Shown here piece by piece: positions 1 to 7,265 of a stretch of 17,790 bases of DNA. Within the stretch, counting starts at the first letter, position 1. Every line of letters starts with the position of its first letter. Under the pieces are notes generated by a model. The model ran no database searches. It was not told the DNA's origin and saw only the letters and a program-made list of their open reading frames with translations. Origin of the DNA: JBKJTP01 sp046590195 (GTDB lineage: Bacteria > Bacteroidota > Ignavibacteria > Palsa-1295); the NCBI GenBank assembly GCA_046590195.1, contig JBKJTP010000077.1:1-17790 (forward strand), given 5' to 3'. The position numbers and the translations under genes are program-made.

Positions 1-513
1 GCGGGTATCCAGTTGCTTCGTGATCACGATCCGCACCGCGATCGCGAGCATCATCGTGATGATGCCTACCTCCATCCCGAGCAACGACCAAAGTATGAGC
101 GGCCAATAGAAGACCGCCATTGCAAGTGCGGCGACGCGCAGCCATTTGTTTTCGATGACTTGCTCGATGATCTTATAGATCTGAGTGCCTGCGATGATCA
201 GCGCGACAAGCGATGTAAGCTGTATCGGCAGGCTCATGAGGTGCGGCGGTATGGGCAGAAGATGCCATGCCGACATGTAGAGCGTCCAGAGCAGGTTGGT
301 GAAGCCCTCGACGTATTCGCCGGGATTCCAGACGAGGCCATGGCCATTCGCGAAATTCTTCGCGTAGCGCATGGAGATCATCGCGTCATCGAGCAGCGAA
401 AAATATCGCGTGCCCTCAACGGGAAAGGAGGTCCGGGCAATGAATGCCAGACCATAGACGAACAGAGCTGTGAGAACCAGCAGTGGTCCCCGGTGAGGTT
501 TAGCGAGCAACAA
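1..513 (-). CDS. GT-C fold (AftB/ArnT-like) membrane glycosyltransferase, N-terminal part, runs off left edge
   Basis: Translating the minus strand gives a continuous hydrophobic protein whose C-terminus lies beyond base 1. After a first membrane helix (about residues 10-27) comes a DDAMISMRYAKNFANGHG segment (about residues 42-59), followed by LVWNPGEYVEGFTN. This DDAxIS-RYAxNxxxGxGLVWNxGExVEGxTN signature is known from polyprenyl-phosphate-sugar-dependent GT-C enzymes such as mycobacterial AftB, where the early Asp pair in the first extracytoplasmic loop is catalytic. Three more hydrophobic stretches follow, including the family-like LLGMEVG. A role in adding sugar to an envelope polymer or glycan is inferred; the substrate cannot be read. 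The start is unclear: there is no ATG. TTG at 513 or 510 would place the start just after the hslU terminator T-tract. A GTG at 552 is also in frame but would put the terminator hairpin inside the gene. Confidence 0.72.
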   Translation of the reverse strand, partial: MLLAKPHRGPLLVLTALFVYGLAFIARTSFPVEGTRYFSLLDDAMISMRYAKNFANGHGLVWNPGEYVEGFTNLLWTLYMSAWHLLPIPPHLMSLPIQLTSLVALIIAGTQIYKIIEQVIENKWLRVAALAMAVFYWPLILWSLLGMEVGIITMMLAIAVRIVITKQLDTR

Positions 514-519
514 AATAAA

Positions 520-543
520 AAAGGGCTGTGAGAACAGCCCTTT
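520..543 (-). terminator. Rho-independent terminator of the hslVU operon
   Basis: A perfect 10-bp stem (AAAGGGCTGT / ACAGCCCTTT) closes a 4-nt loop. Read on the minus strand it is followed by TTTTTT A TTTT (522-512), a typical terminator tail. It lies about 40 nt past the hslU stop. The plus-strand side lacks a comparable U-tract, so the minus direction is preferred. Confidence 0.85.
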
Positions 544-554
544 GCTTTGCACGT

Positions 555-572
555 GGGCTGTTAGAACAGTCC
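555..572 (-). repeat. Second imperfect copy of the terminator palindrome
   Basis: GGGCTGTTAGAACAGTCC differs at two positions from GGGCTGTGAGAACAGCCC at 523-540. It can form an 8-bp hairpin with one G.T pair on the plus strand and one A/C mismatch on the minus strand. It sits between the hslU stop (584) and the main terminator. The pair of near-identical palindromes may be a duplicated terminator in which only the distal copy kept the T-tract. Confidence 0.6.
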
Positions 573-583
573 TAATATACTCG

Positions 584-2113
584 TTACAAAATGTATCGGC
601 TTAAATCTCGGTCTCGGACGATCTTGTTCAGCTTGTCCTCGACGAAGGCCGCATCGATCTTGAGCGGGTTCGCTTCGATGATCTCGGGCACATCATAGAG
701 CACCTGGTCGAGCAGTGTCGTGAGGATCGTGTGCAATCGGCGAGCGCCAATATTCTCGACCGATTCATTCACTTCGAGCGCAATGCGGGCGATGGCGCGG
801 ATGGCGTCTTCGGAAAATTCCACATCCACGCCCTCTGTATTGAGCAGCGCCGTGTATTGCTTTAGCAGCGCATTCTCCGGGATCGTCAGGATCTGGAAGA
901 AGTCCTCTTCGGTCAGGCTCTCGAGCTCGACACGGATCGGGAAGCGGCCCTGCAGCTCCGGTATGAGATCGCTCGGCTTTGACACATGGAATGCACCCGA
1001 CGCGATGAAGAGAACGTGATCGGTGCTGACGACGCCGTATTTCGTCGAGATGTTCGAGCCTTCAACGATCGGCAGCAGATCGCGCTGCACGCCCTCTCGC
1101 GAGACGTCGGGGCCGGAGCCCTCGCCGCGCTTTCCGGCAACTTTATCGATCTCGTCGAGGAAGATGATGCCGCTCGTCTGCACTCGGTCGATCGCTTCGG
1201 CCTGTGCGGCCTCCATGTCGATCAGCTTCGATGCTTCTTCGGCCGTGAAGATCTTGCGGGCCTCTTTGATCGGCACTCGGCGGCGCTTGCTCTTCTTCGG
1301 CGTCATGTTGCCGATGATGTCCTGCAAGCCCTGCGAAATGTCATCCATGCCGCCACCTGGGAATGGCCCGAGCACCGACATCGATGCGATCGACGGCCCC
1401 TGCGTCACGTCGATCTCGATCTCGCGCGTGTCCATTTCGCCCGCCTTGATCTTCTCGCGGAAGCGAGTGCGCGTCTTCTCATTCAGCTCTTCTTCGCGCT
1501 TCGCTGCTTCGGGGTCGCGTTGCTGCACCGGTGGCTGCGAGGGGAAACCCGTCACCGTCGTGTGCGATGGCATCCCTGGGAAGAATCCGTTGCTCGGTCC
1601 ATTCTGCGGCTGCACGACTGGTGGCACGAGGATATCGAGAATTCGCTCCTCGGCAAGTTCGCTCGCCTTCCCTTCAACTTCCTTCGCTTTTTCGGACTTC
1701 ACCATCTGCACTGCAAGCTCGGCAAGATCGCGAACCATCGACTCCACGTCGCGCCCAACATAGCCCACCTCAGTGTACTTCGTGGCTTCCACCTTGATGA
1801 ACGGTGCGCCGGCAAGCTTCGCGAGTCGGCGAGCGATCTCGGTCTTGCCCACGCCGGTCGGTCCGATCATGATGATATTGTTCGGCATGATCTCCTGACG
1901 GAGTTCTTCGCTCACATGTTGACGGCGCCAGCGATTGCGCAACGCGATCGCAACGGCACGCTTAGCATTGGCCTGCCCGATGATATACTTATCGAGCTCA
2001 CGAACAACCTGATGCGGTGTCAGGGCTTTTTGCAGCGATGACAGCTCTGGCTCTTTAATCTTCATTTCCGAAGCATCCGCCTTGGCGCTAGCTTCAATGA
2101 TCTCTTCTGACAT
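584..2113 (-). CDS. hslU: ATP-dependent protease ATPase subunit HslU (ClpY)
   Basis: AAA+ unfoldase that feeds substrates into the HslV peptidase. The 509 residues contain the N-domain start LTPHQVVRELDKYIIGQ (31-47), Walker A GPTGVGKT (84-91), the pore loop GYVG (117-120), Walker B IIFLDE (316-321), the LQGRFPIR arginine-finger region (R390) and sensor-2 GARRL (456-460). It ends in DLSRYIL, the C-terminal tail that inserts into HslV in characterised enzymes. E. coli HslU is 443 aa. The extra length here is about 30 N-terminal residues (acidic, rich in Ala/Glu/Lys) and a Pro/Gly/Gln-rich insert at about 163-200 in the I-domain. The ATG start lies 19 nt after the hslV stop, so the two are co-transcribed. 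Confidence 0.97.
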   Translation of the reverse strand: MSEEIIEASAKADASEMKIKEPELSSLQKALTPHQVVRELDKYIIGQANAKRAVAIALRNRWRRQHVSEELRQEIMPNNIIMIGPTGVGKTEIARRLAKLAGAPFIKVEATKYTEVGYVGRDVESMVRDLAELAVQMVKSEKAKEVEGKASELAEERILDILVPPVVQPQNGPSNGFFPGMPSHTTVTGFPSQPPVQQRDPEAAKREEELNEKTRTRFREKIKAGEMDTREIEIDVTQGPSIASMSVLGPFPGGGMDDISQGLQDIIGNMTPKKSKRRRVPIKEARKIFTAEEASKLIDMEAAQAEAIDRVQTSGIIFLDEIDKVAGKRGEGSGPDVSREGVQRDLLPIVEGSNISTKYGVVSTDHVLFIASGAFHVSKPSDLIPELQGRFPIRVELESLTEEDFFQILTIPENALLKQYTALLNTEGVDVEFSEDAIRAIARIALEVNESVENIGARRLHTILTTLLDQVLYDVPEIIEANPLKIDAAFVEDKLNKIVRDRDLSRYIL

Positions 2114-2132
2114 TCTTTAGATTGTGCTCGAA

Positions 2133-2675
2133 TTACTTATCGAGGCTTTGGACAGTGATGTTCGTATTTGTGTAGATGCAGATCTCACCTGCGATCTGAA
2201 GCGAGTTCTCAACGATCTCTTTCGGGGTCAGTTGAGAATGCTTGATGAATGCACGTGCTGCAGCGAGCGCGAATGGCCCACCTGACCCGATAGCAACGAT
2301 GCCATCTTCAGGCTCAATGATGTCGCCGTTGCCGCTGATCAGGTATGCGTGCTCTTTGCTTACGACCGCAAGCATTGCCTCAAGTCTGCGTAGATACTTA
2401 TCATTACGCCATTCCTTGCCAAGTTCTACGACAGCACGCGAGACATTTCCGCGATGCTCTTCAAGCTTACGCTCGAATTTCTCGTACAATGTTATCGCAT
2501 CACTCGTCGAACCTGCAAACCCTGCGAGCACCTCACCGTTGTGCAGTACACGCATCTTCTTCGCGTTGCCTTTGACGACTGTGTTGCCAAGGGTTACTTG
2601 TCCATCGCTGCCGAGCGCTGCCTTGCCATCTCTTACGACGCCGACAACGGTTGTTGATCTAATTCTTTCCATCAT
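2133..2675 (-). CDS. hslV: ATP-dependent protease peptidase subunit HslV (ClpQ)
   Basis: Threonine peptidase of the HslUV protease, a proteasome beta-subunit relative that forms two stacked hexamers. The 180-aa protein opens MMERIRSTTVVGV. By alignment from memory with E. coli (M-TTIVSV), T8 is the mature catalytic N-terminal threonine after removal of a 7-residue propeptide. Other family signatures are SDGQVTLGNTVVKG, VLAGFAGSTSDA, ERKLEEHRGN, ISGNGDIIEP, AIGSGGPFALAAARA and the C-terminal GEICIYTNTNITVQSL. Length is normal. It lies 25 nt downstream of the C39-like gene and 19 nt upstream of hslU. Confidence 0.97.
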   Translation of the reverse strand: MMERIRSTTVVGVVRDGKAALGSDGQVTLGNTVVKGNAKKMRVLHNGEVLAGFAGSTSDAITLYEKFERKLEEHRGNVSRAVVELGKEWRNDKYLRRLEAMLAVVSKEHAYLISGNGDIIEPEDGIVAIGSGGPFALAAARAFIKHSQLTPKEIVENSLQIAGEICIYTNTNITVQSLDK

Positions 2676-2700
2676 AATTTATTGGCCGTAGCTAGCCACG

Positions 2701-3567
2701 TTATTGACCGTATAGCGCGCCGCCGCCTAGCACAGGTTCGTGTGAGGTTGCCCAGGTCATGAGCAGCGCGGCTATCGCCGCTATCGTACGTTTTTCCTCG
2801 TCTTGACGAATTACAAGACCGTACGTTTCAGAAACAAATTGCATGTTGCGAAGAATGCGGTTGAGTCGCGCTTCGGTCACTCCACCGTGCATGTAGGACA
2901 CGGTTTCTACCAGCATCTTGCCGTGTCTTCGCAGGAACTCGGCCATTGAGATCGCGACCGATCTCGGATTCGGTGCGCGCAGATGCGCGAGATCGACCAT
3001 GTCCATGACGTACTCATCGAAGTGCTTGACGAATCCGGCATTCGATGGTCTGCGCAGGAACATCGCCCGCGCGATCGAGAAGTTCGCTTTCGTCCGAATA
3101 CGATACTTTGTCTTTACTGGATAGAGATCGAAATATTCTTTGTGGCTTCCGTCTTTTAAGTGGTCGTCATAGACCCATCGGCGCTTGAGCTCGCTCCACG
3201 AAGGAATGCGGACGACAGGATCCTTCTCGCTATCGATCACGACAAAGCGGTCCTTGCGAGGATCGTACCCAACAACCGTTACCCAGTGGCCCCATTGGTT
3301 AATGCAGAGCAAGCAAGGTACGCCTTTCTTAAGATAGCTCGTGAGGATCTTGTGCGCAGAGTCCTCATCTGTCTTGCGGATCTCCTTCAACTCGGCCTGA
3401 AAATGCATCGCGGCCTTCGTCAGCATCTTCTCGTCGGTGCCGGAGCGGGTGGTTTTCGCTTTCTTCGTCAGCTCTTTCTCATCGACGAACTGTCCCAGAA
3501 TGGCGAGCGCGTGCTTCAGCGCGAAAGGGCCGCACTGCCAACGGTTCGACTGGGGATAGAAGCCCAT
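2701..3567 (-). CDS. C39-like papain-fold cysteine peptidase with a C-terminal extension, first gene before hslVU
   Basis: The 288-aa protein begins MGFYPQSNRWQCGPFALKHAL. The Q11-C12-G-P context matches the oxyanion Gln and nucleophilic Cys of C39/C39-like peptidases. GHWVTVVGYD supplies the His (H94) and VVIDSEKD a third Asp (D112), completing a plausible catalytic triad within about 150 residues. No signal peptide or membrane helix is visible, and no ABC transporter is attached, so it is not a bacteriocin-processing C39 exporter. Residues 160-288 form a basic, probably helical region I cannot assign. Substrate is unknown. The 25-nt gap to hslV suggests one operon with the HslUV protease. 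No convincing Shine-Dalgarno sequence precedes the ATG; the reading frame extends about 17 codons upstream without a better ATG. Confidence 0.75.
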   Translation of the reverse strand: MGFYPQSNRWQCGPFALKHALAILGQFVDEKELTKKAKTTRSGTDEKMLTKAAMHFQAELKEIRKTDEDSAHKILTSYLKKGVPCLLCINQWGHWVTVVGYDPRKDRFVVIDSEKDPVVRIPSWSELKRRWVYDDHLKDGSHKEYFDLYPVKTKYRIRTKANFSIARAMFLRRPSNAGFVKHFDEYVMDMVDLAHLRAPNPRSVAISMAEFLRRHGKMLVETVSYMHGGVTEARLNRILRNMQFVSETYGLVIRQDEEKRTIAAIAALLMTWATSHEPVLGGGALYGQ

Positions 3568-3698
3568 CAGGGGAGTATCGAGATTGAGGAGGAGGTATTG
3601 ACTGGCGCAATATCAAAAAGCAAGAGTAACGCCAGCGAAGAGGAAAACAGAAGGGACAGGTGAGATAGTCCCAAGGCAAACGCGAAATGTCTAGACTC

Positions 3699-4097
3699 TT
3701 AACCTTCCTTCGGTTGCCAGAGCTTTGGCTCCCATAGCTCGACCTTGTTGCCGTCAGGATCCATGATCCAGGCGAACGTGCCGTTCTCATGCTGCTCCGG
3801 TCCCTGCACGATCTCGACGCCTCCCTCCTTGAGCTGCTCGATCATCCCATCCATGTCATCGATACGGTAGTTGATCATGAAGCTTGACTCGGAAGGGTTG
3901 AACCACTTTGTGTCTGACTTAGCAGTTGTCCAGACCGTCAGGCCCTTATCGTCGGCATGATCTTCCTCCCATTTCAGGATTGCTCCACCCCACTCCTCGA
4001 GCTTGATGCCCAGGTGCTTCTCGTACCAATCCGCGAGCGCTTTGTGATCGCCACTGGACTTGAAGAACACTCCGCCAATGCCTGTGACTTTCGCCAT
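3699..4097 (-). CDS. VOC (glyoxalase/bleomycin-resistance) superfamily protein
   Basis: A 132-residue single-module VOC protein. The N-terminal VTGIGGVFFKSSGDHKALADWYEKHLGI is the first beta-alpha-beta unit. The second half ends in FAWIMDPDGNKVELWEP, whose DPDGNKxELWEP motif is the family hallmark and includes a metal-ligand Glu (E120). Members include glyoxalase I, dioxygenases and antibiotic-binding proteins; the sequence does not show which reaction applies. Cytoplasmic, with no signal. The start lies 3 nt after the tldE stop, so it is the third gene of the tldD-tldE operon. The 131 nt to the next gene (3568-3698) show no feature I could identify. Confidence 0.85.
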   Translation of the reverse strand: MAKVTGIGGVFFKSSGDHKALADWYEKHLGIKLEEWGGAILKWEEDHADDKGLTVWTTAKSDTKWFNPSESSFMINYRIDDMDGMIEQLKEGGVEIVQGPEQHENGTFAWIMDPDGNKVELWEPKLWQPKEG

Positions 4098-4100
4098 ACT

Positions 4101-5456
4101 TTAGATCGCATCCGAAATGCTGGAGAAATTAAACGACGAGACATGCAGCGCCGGGACCATCATTGGCAGGCCGTCCCAGCCATCGCGCGGGGCGGTGATG
4201 ACAGGCTTTGACATCGCAACGATATTCTTCAGTACATTCAACGGCGACTCATTCCAACGGAAGTTCGTGACGCCACTCTTGATCTTGCCGTTCTCGATCC
4301 AGAACAATCCATCGCGTGTCAGGCCGGTCTTGAGCAACGTCTGATCGTCGACGTTTCGGATATACCAAAAGCTTGTGACGAGCAGGCCTTCTTTGATGCC
4401 AGCCATCAGTTCATCCTGCGTCTGTGTGCCGCCATCCATGAAGATGTTTGCTGGTCCTGGCACAGCTCGCTGCCCTGTCTTTTGTGCCCAGAAGCGATCG
4501 CGTGTCATGTTTGTCAGCTTGCCTTGCGTCACCCAATCGATCTTCTCTGTCGGCATGCCACCGCCAGCATAGGTACCGCCAGGAAGTGTGAAATTAGTCG
4601 GGTCGCTGTAGATGTGTAGATTCGGGCTGAAGAGCGCTTCGTTGAGCGAGGTCTTTCCGCCAGGTCGGCTGAATGCGCTTCTACCCTCTTCAGCATCGCG
4701 CGCATCGATCGACCAGATCAACTGCTGTACCATATCGGCGACCGTAGAGGGCTCGAGCAATGCAGCGTAGGCACCGGGATCCATCTCCATCGGGCTGTCC
4801 CATGCGAGACACTTTTGCACCGCGTTGTCGATCGCAGAACGCGCGTCGAGCAGTGCTATGGCGTGCGTTGCGCGCTTGTTCCATCCGCTCGAATCGCCCT
4901 TCTCGTTGCGCATCGTGTTCGAGAACGTTGTTCTCGTACCGCGGCCGCTGGTGAAAAGCCCCTTTGAATTCCTGTAGGCATTCGTGTCAACGGTCGTTCT
5001 CAAAAATCCTGATGCAACCAGCTTGCGGCCTTGTGCCTCAGTGATCGCGAATGCAGCAGCCTTCGCACGCTCGTTGGCTGCAAAGCTTTTATCTGCGCTT
5101 GACTGATCGAACTGTGAAGAGCTGAGATACTTTTGGCCCGGCTCGATCGGCGGCATGAGCTCCTCGTTCTCCGGCGTTAGAGATGCGATCTCCTCCGATC
5201 GCTTCACCGCAGCACGAAGTCCTTCTTCAGAAAGATCATTCGTGTTCACGGTACCAGCACGCCGACCGTTGACCGAAGTGATCGAGACGCTTGTGTTGGC
5301 CGTAACGCCACTGGTCGTTACCGTATTCGCTGCGTATCGTAAATGAGAGTCTTCGCTGCTCGAGAGACTTACTTCGGCCCACTCCGCAGTGGAGTAACTC
5401 AGGATCTGTTGCGACAGCGCTTCGAGATCGTCGGTAGTATGTAATGCTTTTGACAT
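4101..5456 (-). CDS. tldE: TldE/PmbA family protein, non-catalytic partner of TldD
   Basis: A 451-residue protein of the TldD/PmbA (PF01523-type) family, close to the 450 aa of E. coli TldE. The middle and end show family features: GLFTSGRGTRTTFSNTMRNEKGDSSGW-like and NFTLPGGTYAGGGMPTEKIDWV regions, and near the C-terminus VTNFRWNESPLNVLKNI, where TldD/E proteins carry xxFRFxxS-xxxLxNI. It has no HExxxH, as expected for the E subunit, which pairs with metal-bearing TldD to form the heterodimeric peptidase that trims microcin B17 and helps degrade CcdA in E. coli. The N-terminus MSKALHTTDDLEALSQQ has no export signal, unlike the neighbouring TldD. It is 18 nt downstream of tldD. Confidence 0.9.
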   Translation of the reverse strand: MSKALHTTDDLEALSQQILSYSTAEWAEVSLSSSEDSHLRYAANTVTTSGVTANTSVSITSVNGRRAGTVNTNDLSEEGLRAAVKRSEEIASLTPENEELMPPIEPGQKYLSSSQFDQSSADKSFAANERAKAAAFAITEAQGRKLVASGFLRTTVDTNAYRNSKGLFTSGRGTRTTFSNTMRNEKGDSSGWNKRATHAIALLDARSAIDNAVQKCLAWDSPMEMDPGAYAALLEPSTVADMVQQLIWSIDARDAEEGRSAFSRPGGKTSLNEALFSPNLHIYSDPTNFTLPGGTYAGGGMPTEKIDWVTQGKLTNMTRDRFWAQKTGQRAVPGPANIFMDGGTQTQDELMAGIKEGLLVTSFWYIRNVDDQTLLKTGLTRDGLFWIENGKIKSGVTNFRWNESPLNVLKNIVAMSKPVITAPRDGWDGLPMMVPALHVSSFNFSSISDAI

Positions 5457-5474
5457 TGTTCTGTGCGGTGGAGC

Positions 5475-7106
5475 TTAGTGGCGATGATCCATATCGAAAT
5501 CCAGCATGCCTGTGCGGCTTCTCGCGGATTGCGCCTTTGTGTTGATCACGTTGATGTCGGTGAAGCGTGCGCTCGGGCAACCGTGAGAGACCGGGTTCGT
5601 CTGCATCGGTTCACCCTTGCCATCGTACATCGATCCGCCAACCATATACTCGCTCTTGTCACAAATCGCGTCGCAGTTCTTCCAGAACTCTGGGGTCTTT
5701 GATTGATATGCTACATCGCGCAGCATATGCTTGATCTTGCCATCTTCGATCGCATAGGTTACCTGTCCAGTGAACTGGAAATTGTATCGCTGTTGATCGA
5801 TCGAAAAGCTGCTATTGCCTTTGATCAGAATGCCGCGCTCAGTATCAGCGATGAGTTTATCAAGCGATAGCTCTTTCTTGCTTGGCTTCAAGCTCACATT
5901 CGGCATGCGCTGGAACGGTACATTCCACCAACCTTGTGCATAGGACTCGGCGTGCGATACCTTGTCACCAACGAGTGGTGCGATCTCACGCGTCGTTTGG
6001 AATGCGACGAACTTGCCGTCCTGGACGATCGGATACTCAGTGGTTGGGACTCCATCATCATCGTAACCTGCCGTTGCGAGAGCGCCCTCTTGCGTGCGAT
6101 CCGCAACAACTGTGACGATATTCGATGCGTAACGATCGCCAAGCGTCTCTGGTGTGCAGAAACTTGTGCCTGCAAAGTTTGCTTCGAAGCCGAGCGCGCG
6201 ATCGAGTTCTGTCGGATGACCGATGCTCTCGTGGATCGTAAGCCACAAGTGCGTCGGATGAAGAATAAGGTCATACTTACCTGGCTCGACCGACTTCGCC
6301 GTGATCTTCTCATGCGCGTCGTTCGCTGCTGCTTCGATCTCCTTGTTGTACGGATATTCCTCCACATACTCGAAGCCTCTCCCCTGTGGCGAGACAAACA
6401 GTGCGCGCGATGCGAATTGTCCGCTCGTTTTGTCAGACACTGTCAGATACGAATATGGATTGATGCGCGTGATCTCCTGCCAGATACGCGAGCCGTCGCT
6501 TGAAGCAAAGAATTTCTCTTCGCGAACGGCCTCCATATGGCTTTCGACGAAGAGTTTGTTACCATTTACATTCGTGTTCAACGCGATCTCATGGACGCTC
6601 AGGAGAAACTGTGCGCGGTCCTTGAACGAGATGTCGAAAGGGTTCTTCTTGATCGGTGTCGCCCATTCAGCAGTGACCGGTGTGACAGGCGTCAACTCCA
6701 ACGGGGAAGACCTGAGCTTCGAGTTGGCCGTTGCGATGCCGATCGCTGAATCGACTGCAAGCTTTGCTTCAGCTTCATTCACAGAGCGCGTCGCCGCGAA
6801 ACCCCACGTGCCATTCTTGATAAGACGGACCCCTACACCATAAGAATCAGAATCGGATACTCCGGTGACGATGCGATCGCGAACGCCCACCGATTGCGAC
6901 TTATACCGTGAGATACGCACATCGCAGTATGTCGCGCCGCTCGCTTTAGCATAGCTGAGTACGGATTCCGCGATCTTCTGCTCGTTGGGCGTGACCTTGG
7001 TTAGCAGGAACCCAGATGGAGTGGCTGCGAAAAGATCTTTCCGCCAACCGAACGAAGCCAGCACACCGGCTGCGGCTGCGCCTTTAATAAACTTTCGACG
7101 ATCCAT
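5475..7106 (-). CDS. tldD: TldD family zinc metalloprotease with twin-arginine (Tat) signal peptide
   Basis: A 543-residue TldD homologue; E. coli TldD is 481. The catalytic zinc motif HESIGH (292-297) sits in TIHESIGHPTELDRALGFEANFAGTSF, the most conserved TldD block. Other family segments are YCDVRISRYKSQSVGVRDRIVTGV (60-83), GYGVGVR-type at 90-93, and the C-terminal SHGCPSARFTDINV. The first 30 residues, MDRRKFIKGAAAAGVLASFG followed by a polar region to about A28, form a classic Tat signal (RRKFIKG plus an Ala-rich h-region). This predicts export of the folded enzyme across the inner membrane, whereas E. coli TldD is cytoplasmic. The C-terminus DFDMDHRH is His/Asp-rich. It heads a tldD-tldE-VOC operon after a long 424-nt leader/intergenic region. 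Confidence 0.93.
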   Translation of the reverse strand: MDRRKFIKGAAAAGVLASFGWRKDLFAATPSGFLLTKVTPNEQKIAESVLSYAKASGATYCDVRISRYKSQSVGVRDRIVTGVSDSDSYGVGVRLIKNGTWGFAATRSVNEAEAKLAVDSAIGIATANSKLRSSPLELTPVTPVTAEWATPIKKNPFDISFKDRAQFLLSVHEIALNTNVNGNKLFVESHMEAVREEKFFASSDGSRIWQEITRINPYSYLTVSDKTSGQFASRALFVSPQGRGFEYVEEYPYNKEIEAAANDAHEKITAKSVEPGKYDLILHPTHLWLTIHESIGHPTELDRALGFEANFAGTSFCTPETLGDRYASNIVTVVADRTQEGALATAGYDDDGVPTTEYPIVQDGKFVAFQTTREIAPLVGDKVSHAESYAQGWWNVPFQRMPNVSLKPSKKELSLDKLIADTERGILIKGNSSFSIDQQRYNFQFTGQVTYAIEDGKIKHMLRDVAYQSKTPEFWKNCDAICDKSEYMVGGSMYDGKGEPMQTNPVSHGCPSARFTDINVINTKAQSARSRTGMLDFDMDHRH

Positions 7107-7226
7107 GAAGATAGAAAATGTGCCTCAGTCGGCCAACAACAACCGTAGTGTAATCGCTTGCTACTTGAGACAGTTCGCCTTACTCCGGAGCGACAACCGT
7201 ATGTGGAAAAGGCAAGTTTAAAATAC

Positions 7227-7265
7227 AAAAGGCCTCAAAGGCTTTGGGGTCCTCTGAGACCTTTT
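7227..7265 (-). terminator. Rho-independent terminator upstream of tldD
   Basis: A stem built from AAAAGG-x-CTCA-x-AGG paired with CCT-x-TGAG-x-CCTTTT around a 9-nt loop. On the plus strand the two intervening pairs are C/A and A/C mismatches; on the minus strand they become U.G and G.U wobbles. The RNA made from the minus strand is therefore fully paired (14 bp) and is followed by TTTTGTATTTT. This strand asymmetry supports a minus-strand terminator. Because the anti-sigma gene already has its own terminator at 7460-7488, this one implies transcription starting between the two. Confidence 0.75.

Noticed and set aside
13..531. 172-codon plus-strand frame
   Set aside because: The minus strand of the same stretch encodes a recognisable membrane glycosyltransferase with GT-C motifs; the plus product is highly charged and motif-free.
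986..2041. 351-codon open frame on the plus strand opposite hslU
   Set aside because: Exactly antisense to well-conserved hslU; its translation is His/Arg/Leu-rich with no family motif, as expected from codon bias on the opposite strand.
3160..3663. 167-codon plus-strand frame opposite the C39-like gene
   Set aside because: Antisense shadow; the minus-strand frame has the catalytic Cys/His/Asp pattern.
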